From the NCBI GenBank assembly GCA_021792405.1, contig JAJYUU010000020.1, positions 1 to 41,937 on the forward strand: a stretch of 41,937 nt of DNA, read 5' to 3'. Origin of the DNA: Actinomycetes bacterium. Its GTDB lineage: Bacteria; Actinomycetota; Actinomycetes; Streptosporangiales; Streptosporangiaceae. The notes below the pieces were generated by a model. It was not told the DNA's origin, did not search any database, and saw only the letters and a list, made by a program, of their open reading frames with translations. Shown here piece by piece: positions 24,849 through 33,936 of this stretch (the stretch's first letter is position 1; every line of letters begins with the position of its first letter). The position numbers and the translations under genes are program-made.

Positions 24849-25589
24849 ATGCTTCAGGCGATCGAGGCGGTCAGAGCCGACCGCGCCGCGCTGCTCGGCA
24901 TCTGCGGCGGCCTGTCCGCGACGGACTGGCGGTCCCCCTCCGGGTGCGCGGGCTGGACGGTGCAGGACCTGGTCACGCACCTGGCCAACCTGTTCTGGCT
25001 GGTTGTCGACCGCGGCCAGCTTCCGGACACCACCGGTATCCCGACAGAGCGCGCTCAGGACATCGGCGTCCAGTCCAGGCGCGGCTTGGCGGCCGCGGAC
25101 GTGCTGGCCGACTACGCGAAGGTCAGCGAGATAGCCCTGGTCAGGCTGGCCGAGCTGGCAGCGCTGGATGCCGAGGTGCCGCTAGGCGACGACTTCGGTG
25201 TCTACTCGACGCGGGTGCTTCCGTGCGCCTACGCATTCGACCATTACACGCACATCCGCGCGGACTTGTTTGCGCCACGGGGTCCGCTGGCCGGGGAGCC
25301 ACCGCCATCCGACGAACTGCGTCTCGCGCCGACCCTGGACTGGATCGAGGCGGCACTGCCACAGCAGAACCGGTCTGCAGCCGGCGACTGCACGCTGGAG
25401 ATCCAGGTCACCGGTACCGCGGCGCGGCTGATCAAGTTCGGATCCGGTCAGGCCATGGCAACCATCTGCGCGGCCGCTCCCGCCATCGTTCGCTGGATCA
25501 CCGGCCGCGGCGACTGGGATGAGCTGGGCGTCCAGGTCGCGGGCGACGGGCTGGCGCTCACGTCGGCCCGCACGCTCAAGGTGATCTGA
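24849..25589 (+). CDS. Maleylpyruvate isomerase-fold (DinB-like) protein
   Basis: 246 residues from ATG 24849, which has AAGAGGGACAGT upstream; the track GTG 24816 lacks one. The N-terminal four-helix bundle has [20 protein letters not shown], with the metal-binding His, and [12 protein letters not shown], with the His pair of the mycothiol-dependent isomerase/DinB fold. The C-terminal part (about 150-246; [36 protein letters not shown]) resembles the SCP2-like MDMPI C-domain. Such proteins use mycothiol or bacillithiol in isomerase or transferase reactions; the substrate here is unknown. Control by the divergent TetR suggests a role in handling a toxic or catabolic compound. Confidence 0.85.
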   Translation: MLQAIEAVRADRAALLGICGGLSATDWRSPSGCAGWTVQDLVTHLANLFWLVVDRGQLPDTTGIPTERAQDIGVQSRRGLAAADVLADYAKVSEIALVRLAELAALDAEVPLGDDFGVYSTRVLPCAYAFDHYTHIRADLFAPRGPLAGEPPPSDELRLAPTLDWIEAALPQQNRSAAGDCTLEIQVTGTAARLIKFGSGQAMATICAAAPAIVRWITGRGDWDELGVQVAGDGLALTSARTLKVI

Positions 25590-25646
25590 AGCCGGTCGCC
25601 GGTCGCGTCGTCGGTCCCCCGCGCCGGAGTCCGTAGGCTGTTGAGC

Positions 25647-26501
25647 ATGACGCCAGCCAGGCCACAGTCATCGACGCCACCGCGCGTGCTCGCAATCGCA
25701 GGTTCTGACTCTGGCGGCGGGGCCGGCATCCAGGCGGACCTGAAGACGATGCTGGCGCTCGGCGTGCACGGCATGACCGTGATCTGCGCCGTAACCGCGC
25801 AGAACTCGGTCGGCGTTCAGGGCTACTGGGAGCTGCCGTCTGAGGCGGTGCGAGCGCAACTCGACTCGGTGCTCGGCGACATCGGTGCGCAGGCAATCAA
25901 GACTGGCATGCTGGCCTCCGCGGAACTGGTCGCCACTGTGTGCGACGTGCTTGCCGACGTCGCGGCCCCGGTCGTGGTTGACCCGGTGGCGATCTCCAAG
26001 CACGGTGACCGACTGCTGTCGGCTGGAACCGTCGAGATGATCAGGGACCGGCTGCTGCCGCTGGCCACGGTAGTGACTCCGAACCTCCTGGAAGCCGAGT
26101 TGCTGACCGGCCGGAAGGTCACCGGGCAAGCTCAGATGCTGGAGGCCGCCAAGATGATCAACGCGATGGGGCCGCAGTGGGTGCTGATCAAGGGCGGCCA
26201 TCTGCCTGGCCGGCCGATGGATCTGCTGTTCGACGGCGCCCGGGTGATCCGATTCCCGGCCGAGCGCATTCGAAGCGCGCACACGCACGGCACTGGCTGC
26301 ACGTTCGCATCGGCCATAGCGTCCAAGCTCGCGCTGGGCGAGGAGGTGCCCGCCGCAGTCAAGGCGGCCAAGGAATACGTGACGGGAGCCATCGCGGCAG
26401 GGTTCCCGCTCGGTGCCGGGATCGGCCCAGTCGATCATGGCTGGCAGCTCCGCACAGCCGGGCTGGGCACGTCGCTTGCGTCCGCTGGCGCAGCGGACTG
26501 A
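25647..26501 (+). CDS. thiD: Hydroxymethylpyrimidine/phosphomethylpyrimidine kinase
   Basis: 284 residues from ATG 25647; the track begins at TTG 25641. Ribokinase-fold landmarks: [21 protein letters not shown] (substrate site), [12 protein letters not shown] (here [14 protein letters not shown]), [36 protein letters not shown], and the anion hole/catalytic [20 protein letters not shown]. It makes HMP-PP, the pyrimidine precursor of thiamine. Stands alone between a TetR-controlled gene and rpmB. Confidence 0.96.
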   Translation: MTPARPQSSTPPRVLAIAGSDSGGGAGIQADLKTMLALGVHGMTVICAVTAQNSVGVQGYWELPSEAVRAQLDSVLGDIGAQAIKTGMLASAELVATVCDVLADVAAPVVVDPVAISKHGDRLLSAGTVEMIRDRLLPLATVVTPNLLEAELLTGRKVTGQAQMLEAAKMINAMGPQWVLIKGGHLPGRPMDLLFDGARVIRFPAERIRSAHTHGTGCTFASAIASKLALGEEVPAAVKAAKEYVTGAIAAGFPLGAGIGPVDHGWQLRTAGLGTSLASAGAAD

Positions 26502-26544
26502 GGCCCGGTCTTCGTGGCGGGCCTGGACTGCGGGCAGCCAGAAA

Positions 26545-26563
26545 CCCCGGCGAAGTGCCGGGG
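26545..26563. terminator. Bidirectional terminator between thiD and rpmB
   Basis: CCCCGGC-GAAGT-GCCGGGG, a perfect 7-bp GC stem with a 5-base loop, midway between the convergent stops at 26501 and 26583. Flanking AAA and CTT runs fit a weak bidirectional terminator. Confidence 0.7.
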
Positions 26564-26582
26564 CTTAACCTGCAACCCTGCG

Positions 26583-26768
26583 CTAGCGGCTTACCTTGCC
26601 CGCTTTGATGCAGGAGGTGCAGACGTTCAGGCGACGGGGCGTCTTGCCCACCATCGCCCGCACGCGCTGAATGTTCGGGTTCCAGCGACGCGGGGTGCGG
26701 CGGTGCGAGTGCGACACGTTATTGCCGAAACCCGGCCCCTTGCCGCACACATCGCAGACAGAAGCCAC
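26583..26768 (-). CDS. rpmB: 50S ribosomal protein L28
   Basis: 61 residues from GTG 26768 (VASVCDVCGKGPGFGNNVSH); the track start 26819 adds 17 residues without similarity. HSHRRTPRRWNPNIQRVRA and LNVCTSCIKAGKV are the L28 hallmarks. Two CxxC pairs (CDVC and CTSC) make this the zinc-binding C+ form; many actinobacteria also keep a zinc-free paralogue elsewhere. It is divergent from recG, the order conserved in the phylum. Confidence 0.96.
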   Translation of the reverse strand: MASVCDVCGKGPGFGNNVSHSHRRTPRRWNPNIQRVRAMVGKTPRRLNVCTSCIKAGKVSR

Positions 26769-26928
26769 GGGATCGCTCCAGTTCGGGAGTTGGTCAGACG
26801 GTTGCTGGCGGGCACACACCCAGCCGGTCGTCGAAGGATATCCGACGAACCAGGTCCGACGCGACTCGGCCGCCTGCTGACGGCATCGCGGCCTATTCTT
26901 GCGACGTGGGGATCGCGATGAGGCCAGC

Positions 26929-26988
26929 GCCCGTGCGGCCGGTGCCCGTGCGGCCAGCGCCCGTGCGGCCGGTGCCCGCGCGGCGATC
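26929..26988 (+). repeat. Four tandem 15-bp units upstream of recG
   Basis: Units GCCCGTGCGGCCGGT, GCCCGTGCGGCCAGC, GCCCGTGCGGCCGGT and a diverged GCCCGCGCGGCGATC follow each other directly, with a half unit (GAGGCCAGC) before them. They lie 27-86 bases before the recG start in a non-coding region. The alternation of GGT and AGC ends suggests duplication of a 30-bp pair. Confidence 0.8.
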
Positions 26989-27014
26989 CGGGGTCACGGC
27001 ATGCTGGCGGCGCA

Positions 27015-29237
27015 ATGGCCGTCAGCGCTGACCCGCTCCGGCTGGTCGTCGGCGACAAGGCGGCCAAGCGGCTGGCCTCGGTCCTCGGCCTGCACACGGT
27101 CGGCGACCTGCTCGGTTACTACCCGCGCCGGTACGACAAGCGTGGCGAGCTGACGGACCTGCTCGGGCTGCGGGATGGCGATCACGTGACGGTCCAGGCG
27201 GAGGTGGCCTCGACGTCGGTCCGGAAGATGCAGAGCCGGCCAGGCTCGACGATCTTCGAGGCGGTCGTGACCGATGGCCACGGGAAGCTGACGCTGACGT
27301 TCTTCGGCCGCGGCCGGCAAGACTACCGTGAGCGCGAACTGAGTCCGGGCGTCCGTGGCCTGTTCGCCGGCCAGGTGTCTAGCTTCCGCGGTAAGCGCCA
27401 GCTCACTCACCCGGACTACGAACTGCTCGGCGCGAGCAGTCCGGGCGTGCGTGCCGAGGAGTACGCCAACGAACTGATCCCGGTCTACCGGGCCAGCGCG
27501 CAGCTACCGTCCTGGAAGATCGCGCATGCGGTTCGCATCGTGCTCGACGTGCTCGACGTCCCCGCCGACCCGTTGCCAGCCGACCTGCGCGGCCGGCTGG
27601 GCCTGTGCGGATATGCCGACGCCCTGCGCGGCATCCACCGGCCGGTCGACCAGGCAGACGTGGCCAGAGCGCGGCACCGGCTCAAGTGGGACGAGGCATT
27701 CACGCTGCAGGTGCTGCTGGCCCAGCGGCGGCTTGCCGCCATCAGCTACAGCGCCATCCCCCGGCCGCTGGCGGACGGCGGGCTGCTGGCCGAATTCGAC
27801 CGCATGCTTCCGTTCACCCTGACCGCCGGGCAACGTCAGGCCGGCCGGGTTATCGCTGCTGACCTGGCGCTCGACCACCCGATGCACCGCCTGCTGCAGG
27901 GCGAGGTCGGTTCCGGCAAGACGATCATCGCGGTGCGGGCAATGCTGCAGGTGGTCGACGCGGCCGGCCAGGCGGTCCTGCTGGCTCCCACCGAGGTGCT
28001 CGCGCAGCAGCACTTCCGCTCGATCTCCAGCCTGCTCGGACCGCTTGCCATGGCCGGCCAGCTCGGCGGTGCCGAGCACGCGACCAGGCTGACGCTGATC
28101 ACCGGCTCGCTCGGGGCGGCGGCCCGGCGGCGGGCGCTGCTCGAGGCTGCCTCCGGTGCGGCGGGGATCGTCATCGGCACGCACGCGCTGCTCGAGGACC
28201 GGGTTCAGTTCGCTGACCTCGGCCTCGTTGTCATCGACGAGCAGCATCGCTTCGGGGTGGAGCAACGTGACGCGCTGCGCGACAAGGCAGGCGACGGCAG
28301 GCCGCACATGCTGGTGATGACCGCGACGCCAATCCCCCGGACAGTTGCCATGACGGTGTTCGGTGACCTGAACGTGTCCACGCTGACCGAGTTGCCGGCT
28401 GGCAGGTCGCCCATCAGCACGCATGTCGTGCCGGTTGCCGAGCGACCGCACTACCTGGCCAGGACGTGGGAGCGGATCCGGGAGGAGATCGGCCGGGGCC
28501 GCCAGGCCTATGTGGTCTGCCCGCGAATCGGCGGCGGCGAAGCCAGCGGCGAAGCCAGCGGCGAAGCCAGCGACGAAGCCAGCGACGATGCGCTCTTCGA
28601 CGAGCCAGGGCTGGGGCCATCGCGGCCGCCCGTCGCGGTACTCGAGCTGGCCGCAGAGCTCGCAGCCGGCCCGCTGGCCGGACTGCGGCTGGCGATCTTG
28701 CATGGCCGGCTGCCAGCGGAGGAGAAGGACAAGGTGATGCTGGCGTTCGCCGACGGGCTGGTGGACGTGCTGATCACCACCACCGTGATCGAGGTCGGCG
28801 TGGACGTGCCCAACGCCGTGGTCATGGTGATCATGGACGCGGAGCGCTTCGGCGTCTCGCAGCTACATCAGCTCCGCGGCCGGGTCGGCCGCGGCGCTGA
28901 CCCGGGCCTGTGCCTGCTGGTTACCGAGATGCCCGAAGCCGCGCCAGCCCGCGAGCGGCTGGAGGCGGTCGCCAGCACGGCGGATGGCTTCGCGCTGTCC
29001 CGGATCGACCTCGAGCAGCGCCGGGAAGGCGACGTGCTCGGCACCGCGCAGGCCGGCCGCAGGTCCAGCCTGAAACTCCTGCGACTGCTCCGTGACGAGG
29101 ACCTGATCGGCCAGGCGCGCGAGGAAGCGGTCAAGCTCGTCGACGCCGATCCGGCACTGGCCGGCCAGCCTGCCTTGGCCGCGGCCGTGCGCGGGCTGGT
29201 TGACGCCGAGCAAACCACGTTTCTGGAAAAGGCATGA
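27015..29237 (+). CDS. recG: ATP-dependent DNA helicase RecG
   Basis: 740 residues. A wedge OB-fold (about 50-150) precedes helicase motifs: Walker A LQGEVGSGKTIIA, motif II VIDEQHRFG, motif III TATPIPRT, and C-terminal ITTTVIEVGVDVPNA, QLRGRVGRG and the TRG-type end (RREGDVLGTAQAGRRSSLKLL). It remodels stalled replication forks and Holliday junctions. Between the two helicase lobes lies a repeat-derived acidic insert (GEAS GEAS GEAS DEAS) that I know of in no model RecG. Next gene rsmD starts 37 bp later. Confidence 0.96.
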   Translation: MAVSADPLRLVVGDKAAKRLASVLGLHTVGDLLGYYPRRYDKRGELTDLLGLRDGDHVTVQAEVASTSVRKMQSRPGSTIFEAVVTDGHGKLTLTFFGRGRQDYRERELSPGVRGLFAGQVSSFRGKRQLTHPDYELLGASSPGVRAEEYANELIPVYRASAQLPSWKIAHAVRIVLDVLDVPADPLPADLRGRLGLCGYADALRGIHRPVDQADVARARHRLKWDEAFTLQVLLAQRRLAAISYSAIPRPLADGGLLAEFDRMLPFTLTAGQRQAGRVIAADLALDHPMHRLLQGEVGSGKTIIAVRAMLQVVDAAGQAVLLAPTEVLAQQHFRSISSLLGPLAMAGQLGGAEHATRLTLITGSLGAAARRRALLEAASGAAGIVIGTHALLEDRVQFADLGLVVIDEQHRFGVEQRDALRDKAGDGRPHMLVMTATPIPRTVAMTVFGDLNVSTLTELPAGRSPISTHVVPVAERPHYLARTWERIREEIGRGRQAYVVCPRIGGGEASGEASGEASDEASDDALFDEPGLGPSRPPVAVLELAAELAAGPLAGLRLAILHGRLPAEEKDKVMLAFADGLVDVLITTTVIEVGVDVPNAVVMVIMDAERFGVSQLHQLRGRVGRGADPGLCLLVTEMPEAAPARERLEAVASTADGFALSRIDLEQRREGDVLGTAQAGRRSSLKLLRLLRDEDLIGQAREEAVKLVDADPALAGQPALAAAVRGLVDAEQTTFLEKA
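28536..28583 (+). repeat. Four 12-bp tandem units inside recG
   Basis: GGCGAAGCCAGC three times, then GACGAAGCCAGC, in frame as GEAS/GEAS/GEAS/DEAS in the linker after the VVCPRIGGG strand of the second helicase lobe. Looks like recent slippage; the surrounding insert runs on to DDALFDEPGLGPS. Confidence 0.85.
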
Positions 29238-29274
29238 TCAGTCCACGATGCGTCGTCGGGCGGGCGGCGGGGCC

Positions 29275-29898
29275 GTGACCAGGATCATTGCCGGCCTAGC
29301 CGGCGGCCGGCGGCTCGCCACAACAGCGGGCCGCAGCACCAGGCCGACCAGCGACCGGACCAGGGAAGGGCTGTTCTCGACCGTGACCGCGATCCGCGGC
29401 GGGCTGGCCGGCGCGACCGTGCTGGACCTGTACGCAGGCTCAGGCGCGGTCGGGCTCGAGGCGCTGTCCCGCGGTGCCAGCGACGTGCTGATGGTCGAGT
29501 CAGATGTCCGGGCTGCCCGCGTGATCAGCAAGAACGTCGCGACGGTCGGCCTGCCGGGCGCCCGGCTCGTGACCGGCAAGGTAGACCGCGTGCTGGACCG
29601 CGGCCCGGAGGACGGCACGCCGCCGCGAGACTTCGTGTTCGCCGACCCGCCCTACGCGATGACCGGCGACGAGCTGACCCGGATGCTGGCGGTACTGGCT
29701 GGCCGGGCCTGGCTGGCGCCCGGCGCGCTGGTCGTGCTGGAGCGGGCAACGAGAGCTGAACCGCCGGCCTGGCCGCCAGGGTACGAAACTGACCGATCCC
29801 GGAGATACGGTGAGGCAACGCTCTGGTACGGTCTCGCCGCAGGCGCGCAATCTGCTGCGACATCCCGACGGGAGAGTGAACCCGAGTGCGGCGAGTAG
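29275..29898 (+). CDS. rsmD: 16S rRNA (guanine966-N2)-methyltransferase
   Basis: 207 residues from GTG 29275 (VTRIIAGLAGGRRLATTAG), the usual family start with GGCGGGG close upstream; the track begins at 29200 inside recG and ATG 29248 is a further option. RPTSDRTREGLFSTV, SAM-binding VLDLYAGSGAVGLEALSRGA, and catalytic FADPPYA are present. It methylates G966 of 16S rRNA. Its last 13 bases overlap coaD, the long-conserved partner. Confidence 0.94.
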   Translation: MTRIIAGLAGGRRLATTAGRSTRPTSDRTREGLFSTVTAIRGGLAGATVLDLYAGSGAVGLEALSRGASDVLMVESDVRAARVISKNVATVGLPGARLVTGKVDRVLDRGPEDGTPPRDFVFADPPYAMTGDELTRMLAVLAGRAWLAPGALVVLERATRAEPPAWPPGYETDRSRRYGEATLWYGLAAGAQSAATSRRESEPECGE

Positions 29899-30365
29899 TC
29901 TGCCCAGGCTCTTTCGACCCGGTGACCAACGGGCACCTCGACATCATTTCCCGCGCCGCGCAGCTGTATGACGAGGTGGTAGTCGCCGTTGCGCAGAATC
30001 CGAGCAAGACGACGCTGTTCACGGTGGCCGAGCGGGTCGAGCTCATCAGGGAGGCGACCAAGCGATACGACAACGTGCGCGTCGACCGGTTCGAGGGCCT
30101 GACTGTCGATTTCTGCCGCGATAACGACATCTCCGCCATCATCAAGGGCCTGCGGGCGGTGAGCGACTTCGACTACGAGATGCAGATGGCACAGATGAAC
30201 TACAACCAGGCCGGCGTCGAGACGCTGTTCATGACCACGAACCCGCTGTACGCGTTCCTCTCGTCCAGCCTGGTGAAGGACTTCGCTAAGTTCGGCGGGG
30301 ATGTGAGCGGGCTGGTCCCGGCGAATGTGCTTGAACGGCTGAGCAGCCGCCTCGCCGAGCCCTGA
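29886..30365 (+). CDS. coaD: Phosphopantetheine adenylyltransferase
   Basis: 159 residues. VVCPGSFDPVTNGHLDII carries the TxGH nucleotidyltransferase motif; KGLRAVSDFDYEMQMAQMN and LSSSLVKDFAKFGGDVSGLVP complete the active site. It makes dephospho-CoA in coenzyme A synthesis. It starts with GTG 29886, inside the end of rsmD, with GGAGAG eleven bases upstream. Confidence 0.97.
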   Translation: MRRVVCPGSFDPVTNGHLDIISRAAQLYDEVVVAVAQNPSKTTLFTVAERVELIREATKRYDNVRVDRFEGLTVDFCRDNDISAIIKGLRAVSDFDYEMQMAQMNYNQAGVETLFMTTNPLYAFLSSSLVKDFAKFGGDVSGLVPANVLERLSSRLAEP

Positions 30366-30477
30366 CGAGTCGCTCGGATCGCCTGCCAAGTTGGGCCCGC
30401 CCAGGGCTGGCCGGGTACCATTGACGGATACCTTGCCACTACTCAATTCACCATGCCGCCAAGCACACCAGATAGCC

Positions 30478-31164
30478 ATGCCACATTCTTCGACCAAGCA
30501 CTCCAGGGGCCCGGATCTCCGCAACCCGCTGGTCTTCGACACCAGGGATCTCGCGCCCGGCGCGGCGCGCGCACTGACGCGCACCGCTCCCGCGCCCGAG
30601 CACATGGGCGTGGAGCTGGCCAGGGTCCCGGCAGGCGCTGACCTCGGCCTCGAGGTCCAGCTTGAAGGCGTCGCCGAGGGCGTCCTGGTGACGGCGACGG
30701 TGACCGCGCCGCTCGAGTGCGAGTGCGCGCGCTGCCTCGAGGCGTTCAGCTCGGAAATCAAGGTACGGTTTCAGGAGTTGTTCGTGCTCGCCGCCGACGC
30801 TGGGCGGGCCGAGGACGCGGAGGCAGACGACAGTTACCTGCTGGACGACATCGGGCTGCTCGATCTTGAGCCGGCCGTGCGCGACGCGATCGTGCTCGAG
30901 CTGCCGCTCTCGCCGCTGTGCGAGGAAGGCTGCCAAGGCTTGTGCGTCGAGTGCGGTGTCCGGCTGGCCGATGCCGAGCCGGGTCACGGGCACGAACAGC
31001 GCGGCACGCCATGGGCGGCGCTGAGAGACTTTCGGGCGGACGAGCCGGACGGCGGGGAACCGGCCAGCGGTCCGGCCGGCCAGGGAATACCGGACGGGAA
31101 TGCCGGACCGGAGACGACGAGACACCGGACGGACGCCGTGCCGGATCAGCTGAAGGAGCAGTGA
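30478..31164 (+). CDS. DUF177 (YceD) family protein
   Basis: 228 residues from ATG 30478; the track GTG 30391 reaches back through promoter-like DNA (TTGACG at 30421). The core (about 10-175) has [24 protein letters not shown] with paired Cys, and [20 protein letters not shown] with a second Cys set, suggesting a zinc site. The family is linked with rpmF throughout bacteria and has been tied to 23S rRNA metabolism. The ~50-residue polar tail ([14 protein letters not shown]...) is extra. It ends one base before the rpmF start region, GAAGGAG serving the next gene. Confidence 0.92.
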   Translation: MPHSSTKHSRGPDLRNPLVFDTRDLAPGAARALTRTAPAPEHMGVELARVPAGADLGLEVQLEGVAEGVLVTATVTAPLECECARCLEAFSSEIKVRFQELFVLAADAGRAEDAEADDSYLLDDIGLLDLEPAVRDAIVLELPLSPLCEEGCQGLCVECGVRLADAEPGHGHEQRGTPWAALRDFRADEPDGGEPASGPAGQGIPDGNAGPETTRHRTDAVPDQLKEQ

Positions 31165-31165
31165 C

Positions 31166-31342
31166 GTGGCAGTACCGAAGCGCAAGATGTCCCGCAGCAA
31201 CACCAGGTCGCGGCGGGCGCAGTGGAAGACGACGGCACCGCAGCTGATGGCATGCCCGAACTGCCGTGAGCCGAAGCTTCCGCACACCGCCTGTCCGACC
31301 TGTGGCACTTACAACAGGCGTCAGGTGACGACACCTTCCTGA
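31166..31342 (+). CDS. rpmF: 50S ribosomal protein L32
   Basis: 58 residues, too short for the ORF track. GTG 31166 lies eight bases after AAGGAG, which is inside the end of the DUF177 gene. The product starts [20 protein letters not shown], the L32 signature, and has CPNC and CPTC pairs of the zinc-binding form, ending [10 protein letters not shown]. The gap of one base from the DUF177 stop indicates cotranslation. Confidence 0.96.
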   Translation: MAVPKRKMSRSNTRSRRAQWKTTAPQLMACPNCREPKLPHTACPTCGTYNRRQVTTPS

Positions 31343-31392
31343 CGGGCAGTTACGGCGCGGGCGCTAGTGCTGGCAAGCGCCGCTGACACGAG

Positions 31393-31422
31393 GCGCTGCG
31401 GGAAGGAGCGCTGCGGGAAGGG
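31393..31422 (+). repeat. Duplicated ribosome-binding segment before rnc
   Basis: GCGCTGCGGGAAGGA occurs twice head to tail, giving two GGAAGG Shine-Dalgarno-like sites 8 and 23 bases or so before the rnc GTG. Confidence 0.7.
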
Positions 31423-31430
31423 ACGGGCTG

Positions 31431-32270
31431 GTGACAAACTCACCTGCCGACAAGGCGGCTGTGGCTGACCAGCCGCCCAGTCCGGCCGGCCAGAACGATG
31501 ACCTGCTCCGGGCGCTGCAGGTGCCGATCGGAGCCGAGTTGCTGGAGCGGGCGCTCATGCACCGGTCATTCGCTTACGAGAATGGCGGGCTGCCTACCAA
31601 CGAGCGGCTTGAGTTCCTCGGCGACTCGGTGCTCGGGCTGATCGTGACCGATACGCTCTTCCGCTCCTACCCGGACCTGCCCGAGGGCCAGCTCGCCAAG
31701 CTGCGTGCTGCAGTGGTCAACATGCGCGCGCTGGCCGGCGTTGCCCGCAGCCTGAACCTCGGCGCCTATGTGCGGCTCGGCAAGGGGGAGGAGGGCACGG
31801 GAGGCCGGGACAAGTCCTCGATCCTGGCCGACACCCTCGAGGCCGTGATCGGCGCCGTGTACCTCGACAGTGGCCTGGCCGGCGCGGATCAGCTAGTGCA
31901 CCGCTTGTTTGACCCGGTGATCGCGCGGTCAGCACGCCTCGGGGCGGGGCTGGACTGGAAGACCTCGCTGCAGGAGCTGACGGCGGCCGAGATCCTCGGG
32001 GTTCCCGAGTACCACGTCGAGGAAAGCGGGCCCGATCACCAGAAGTCTTTCCGGGCATTTGTCCGTATCGGTGCGAAAACGTACGGCGAGGGCGAGGGCC
32101 GGTCGAAGAAAGAAGCCGAGCAGCAAGCGGCCGAGGCAGCCTGGAACGCCATCAGCGAAGGTTCGGCGGCTTCGTCCGGAGACGGCCGCGCTGCCACGGG
32201 CAATCACGGCGGGAACGCGGAATCAGCCGGCCAGGCTAGTAAGCCGGGCCAGTCGCAGCGGAGCCAGTGA
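31431..32270 (+). CDS. rnc: Ribonuclease III
   Basis: 279 residues. The RNase III signature [16 protein letters not shown] lies at about 59-74 with the catalytic acidic residues, and the second set is [13 protein letters not shown]. The dsRNA-binding domain (about 175-243) reads [32 protein letters not shown]...[13 protein letters not shown]. It cuts double-stranded RNA in rRNA maturation and antisense pairs. A Ser/Gly/Asn-rich tail of about 35 residues is extra. The start is GTG 31431 and the stop abuts mutM. Confidence 0.96.
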   Translation: MTNSPADKAAVADQPPSPAGQNDDLLRALQVPIGAELLERALMHRSFAYENGGLPTNERLEFLGDSVLGLIVTDTLFRSYPDLPEGQLAKLRAAVVNMRALAGVARSLNLGAYVRLGKGEEGTGGRDKSSILADTLEAVIGAVYLDSGLAGADQLVHRLFDPVIARSARLGAGLDWKTSLQELTAAEILGVPEYHVEESGPDHQKSFRAFVRIGAKTYGEGEGRSKKEAEQQAAEAAWNAISEGSAASSGDGRAATGNHGGNAESAGQASKPGQSQRSQ

Positions 32271-33122
32271 GTGCCAGAACTGCCCGAGGTCGAGGTCGTC
32301 AGGCGCGGGCTCGAGCAGTTCGTGGTCGGCCGGCGGATCAAGTCCGTGCAGGTCCTGCATCCGCGGGCGGTCCGGCGGCACGAGGGTGGCGCAGCGGATT
32401 TCGCGGCGCGACTGTCCGGCCGGACTATCGACGGCGCCCGCCGGCGAGGCAAGTACCTGTGGCTGCCGGTCGGTGACGACGCACTGGTCGCCCATCTTGG
32501 AATGAGCGGCCAACTCCTGGTGGGGCCGCCGGACGCAGAGTTGTCGCCGCACGTCCGGATCCGGTTCGAGTTCGATGATGGCGGCCCTGACCTTCGCTTC
32601 ACCGATCAGCGCACGTTCGGGCACCTGCTGGTGTCGGCGGACGGCGCGCAGTTGCCGTCGGTTATCGCGCATATCGCACCCGACCCGCTGGAAGATGCCT
32701 TCGACCTGAAGCGGCTGACGGCTCGGATGCGCGCCAGGCAGACCGGCGTCAAGCGCGCCCTGCTCGACCAGTCGCTGGTGAGCGGTATCGGCAACATCTA
32801 CGCCGACGAGGCGCTGTGGCGGGTCAAGCTGCACTGGGCGCGCGCAACCGATCGGCTGCGCCCTGGCACGATCGCTGACCTGATGACGGCCGTCACCGAC
32901 GTCTTTACCGAGGCGCTGAAAGACGGCGGCACCAGCTTCGACAGCCTGTACGTGGACGTGAACGGGGAAAGCGGGTACTTCGGCCGGTCGCTGAACGTCT
33001 ACGGCCGGGCCGGGGAACCATGCCTGCGCTGCGGCGCGCTGATCCGGCGCGACCCGTTCATGAATCGCTCCTCGTACAGTTGCCCGGTCTGCCAGCGCCG
33101 GTCGCGGAACGGCCGGTGGTGA
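32271..33122 (+). CDS. mutM: Formamidopyrimidine-DNA glycosylase
   Basis: 283 residues. The start [14 protein letters not shown] supplies the catalytic N-terminal Pro and Glu; the helix-two-turn-helix [20 protein letters not shown] and C-terminal zinc finger [13 protein letters not shown]...[10 protein letters not shown] complete the enzyme. It removes 8-oxoguanine. GTG 32271 follows the rnc TGA directly, a common arrangement in this operon. A further reading frame starts in the overlap, acyP. Confidence 0.97.
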   Translation: MPELPEVEVVRRGLEQFVVGRRIKSVQVLHPRAVRRHEGGAADFAARLSGRTIDGARRRGKYLWLPVGDDALVAHLGMSGQLLVGPPDAELSPHVRIRFEFDDGGPDLRFTDQRTFGHLLVSADGAQLPSVIAHIAPDPLEDAFDLKRLTARMRARQTGVKRALLDQSLVSGIGNIYADEALWRVKLHWARATDRLRPGTIADLMTAVTDVFTEALKDGGTSFDSLYVDVNGESGYFGRSLNVYGRAGEPCLRCGALIRRDPFMNRSSYSCPVCQRRSRNGRW

Positions 33123-33151
33123 CCGGGCCAGTGGTGACCGAAGGGGCCGAC

Positions 33152-33505
33152 GTGCGCCTTACCGCCTGGGTCGAGGGCAGGGTACAGGGCGTCGGCTTCC
33201 GCTGGTGGGTGCGCTCGCAAGCGCTGGAACTCGGACTAGCTGGCTTTGCCGAGAACCTGGCGGACGGCAGGGTGAAGGTAGTCGCCGAGGGCGCCAGCGG
33301 CCGGTGCCGGGAGCTGCTTGCCCTGCTGACCGAAGGCAGCAGCGGGGGCGACGGCAGCGGCGGGGGCGACGGCAGCGGCGGTCGCGACGGTGCGGACGGC
33401 GGCCCTCCGTGGCCGGGCCTATCCCGGCGGCCTGGCCGTGTGACTCGGGTAGCTCACCGGTGGGCCGACGCGGTGGGGAACATGTCGGGTTTCGCGGAGA
33501 TATGA
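33152..33505 (+). CDS. acyP: Acylphosphatase with glycine-rich insert
   Basis: 117 residues from GTG 33152, five bases after GAAGGGG; GTG 33119, overlapping the mutM stop, is an alternative. [20 protein letters not shown] holds the catalytic Arg loop, and [17 protein letters not shown] the catalytic Asn. Members are about 90 residues; the excess is a repeat-derived loop ([23 protein letters not shown]) placed before the last strand. The ending [18 protein letters not shown] fits the fold. It hydrolyses acyl phosphates. It sits between mutM and smc as in many actinobacteria. Confidence 0.9.
   Translation: MRLTAWVEGRVQGVGFRWWVRSQALELGLAGFAENLADGRVKVVAEGASGRCRELLALLTEGSSGGDGSGGGDGSGGRDGADGGPPWPGLSRRPGRVTRVAHRWADAVGNMSGFAEI
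33335..33388 (+). repeat. Three 18-bp tandem units inside acyP
   Basis: GGCAGCAGCGGGGGCGAC, GGCAGCGGCGGGGGCGAC and GGCAGCGGCGGTCGCGAC encode [18 protein letters not shown] in the loop between the second helix and last strand. Confidence 0.85.
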
Positions 33506-33581
33506 TCATGGCGCCAGCTGACCGCGTGATCGCAGCATTAGCCCTGTGACCTGCGGTAGCGCCAAACTTGACCGATCGCAC

Positions 33582-33610
33582 TTGACGGTGGGACCATTGC
33601 AGTGTTAACC
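33582..33610 (+). promoter_or_regulatory. Candidate promoter of the small coiled-coil gene
   Basis: TTGACG (33582-33587), 17 bp, then TTAACC (33605-33610). A further TTGACC lies 14 bases upstream of the -35. The -10 is imperfect. It would give a leader of about 80 nt before the ATG at 33694. Confidence 0.4.
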
Positions 33611-33693
33611 AGCGCGCAGTTATGCCCGATGCCTGCTGTCCGGCGTCTGCGTGTGTGCCCACTCTGGTCACTCAGTGTGGAGGACCTTACACA

Positions 33694-33882
33694 ATGGCAA
33701 AGGCTCTACTCGGCCACGTCGGCGGTCCGGATCCGCGCATGGTCTCAGAGATGCGCCGGCTGCAGCAACGAGTACGTGACCTGGAAGCTGAGCTTGCTCG
33801 GCTTCAGGACGAGAACGATGTGCTAGTTGCTTCTGTCGGCCACGACCTGCTGATCCCGGTTCGCGAGCCTGCGCTCACCTGA
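33694..33882 (+). CDS. Small coiled-coil protein, function unknown
   Basis: 62 residues from ATG 33694, which follows GGAGGACC; the track start 33622 is not supported. MAKALLGHVGGPDPRMVSEM leads into a heptad-like helix MRRLQQRVRDLEAELARLQDENDVL and a short tail ending PALT. I believe similar small proteins occur upstream of smc in other actinobacteria, but no function is known to me. A strong pair of hairpins follows, so it is a monocistronic unit. Confidence 0.85.
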   Translation: MAKALLGHVGGPDPRMVSEMRRLQQRVRDLEAELARLQDENDVLVASVGHDLLIPVREPALT

Positions 33883-33910
33883 CGGAGCGCAAGGGGCCAA
33901 AACCGACGGT

Positions 33911-33936
33911 GAGGGACGCTTGTACAAGCGTCCCTC
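33911..33936 (+). terminator. Terminator: 26-bp perfect palindrome
   Basis: GAGGGACGCTTGT followed by its exact reverse complement; as RNA an 11-bp stem with a 4-base loop. It stands 28 bases after the small coiled-coil gene. A second hairpin, GAGCCGCC-GAAGA-GGCGGCTC (33977-33997), lies 40 bases further, so the two form a tandem terminator before smc. The remaining bases to 34146 hold no gene. Confidence 0.85.

Noticed and set aside
26929-26988. CRISPR array
   Set aside because: Units are contiguous without spacers; a plain tandem repeat.
26502-27014. TPP riboswitch or other thiamine control near thiL or thiD
   Set aside because: No THI-box-like conserved segments seen before either gene.
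26899-27153. 84-residue ORF over the 15-bp repeats (ARAAGARAA...)
   Set aside because: Product is only the translated repeat and overlaps recG in another frame.
27504-28703. 399-residue minus-strand ORF opposite recG
   Set aside because: recG motifs are intact on the plus strand; the antisense frame has no recognisable content.
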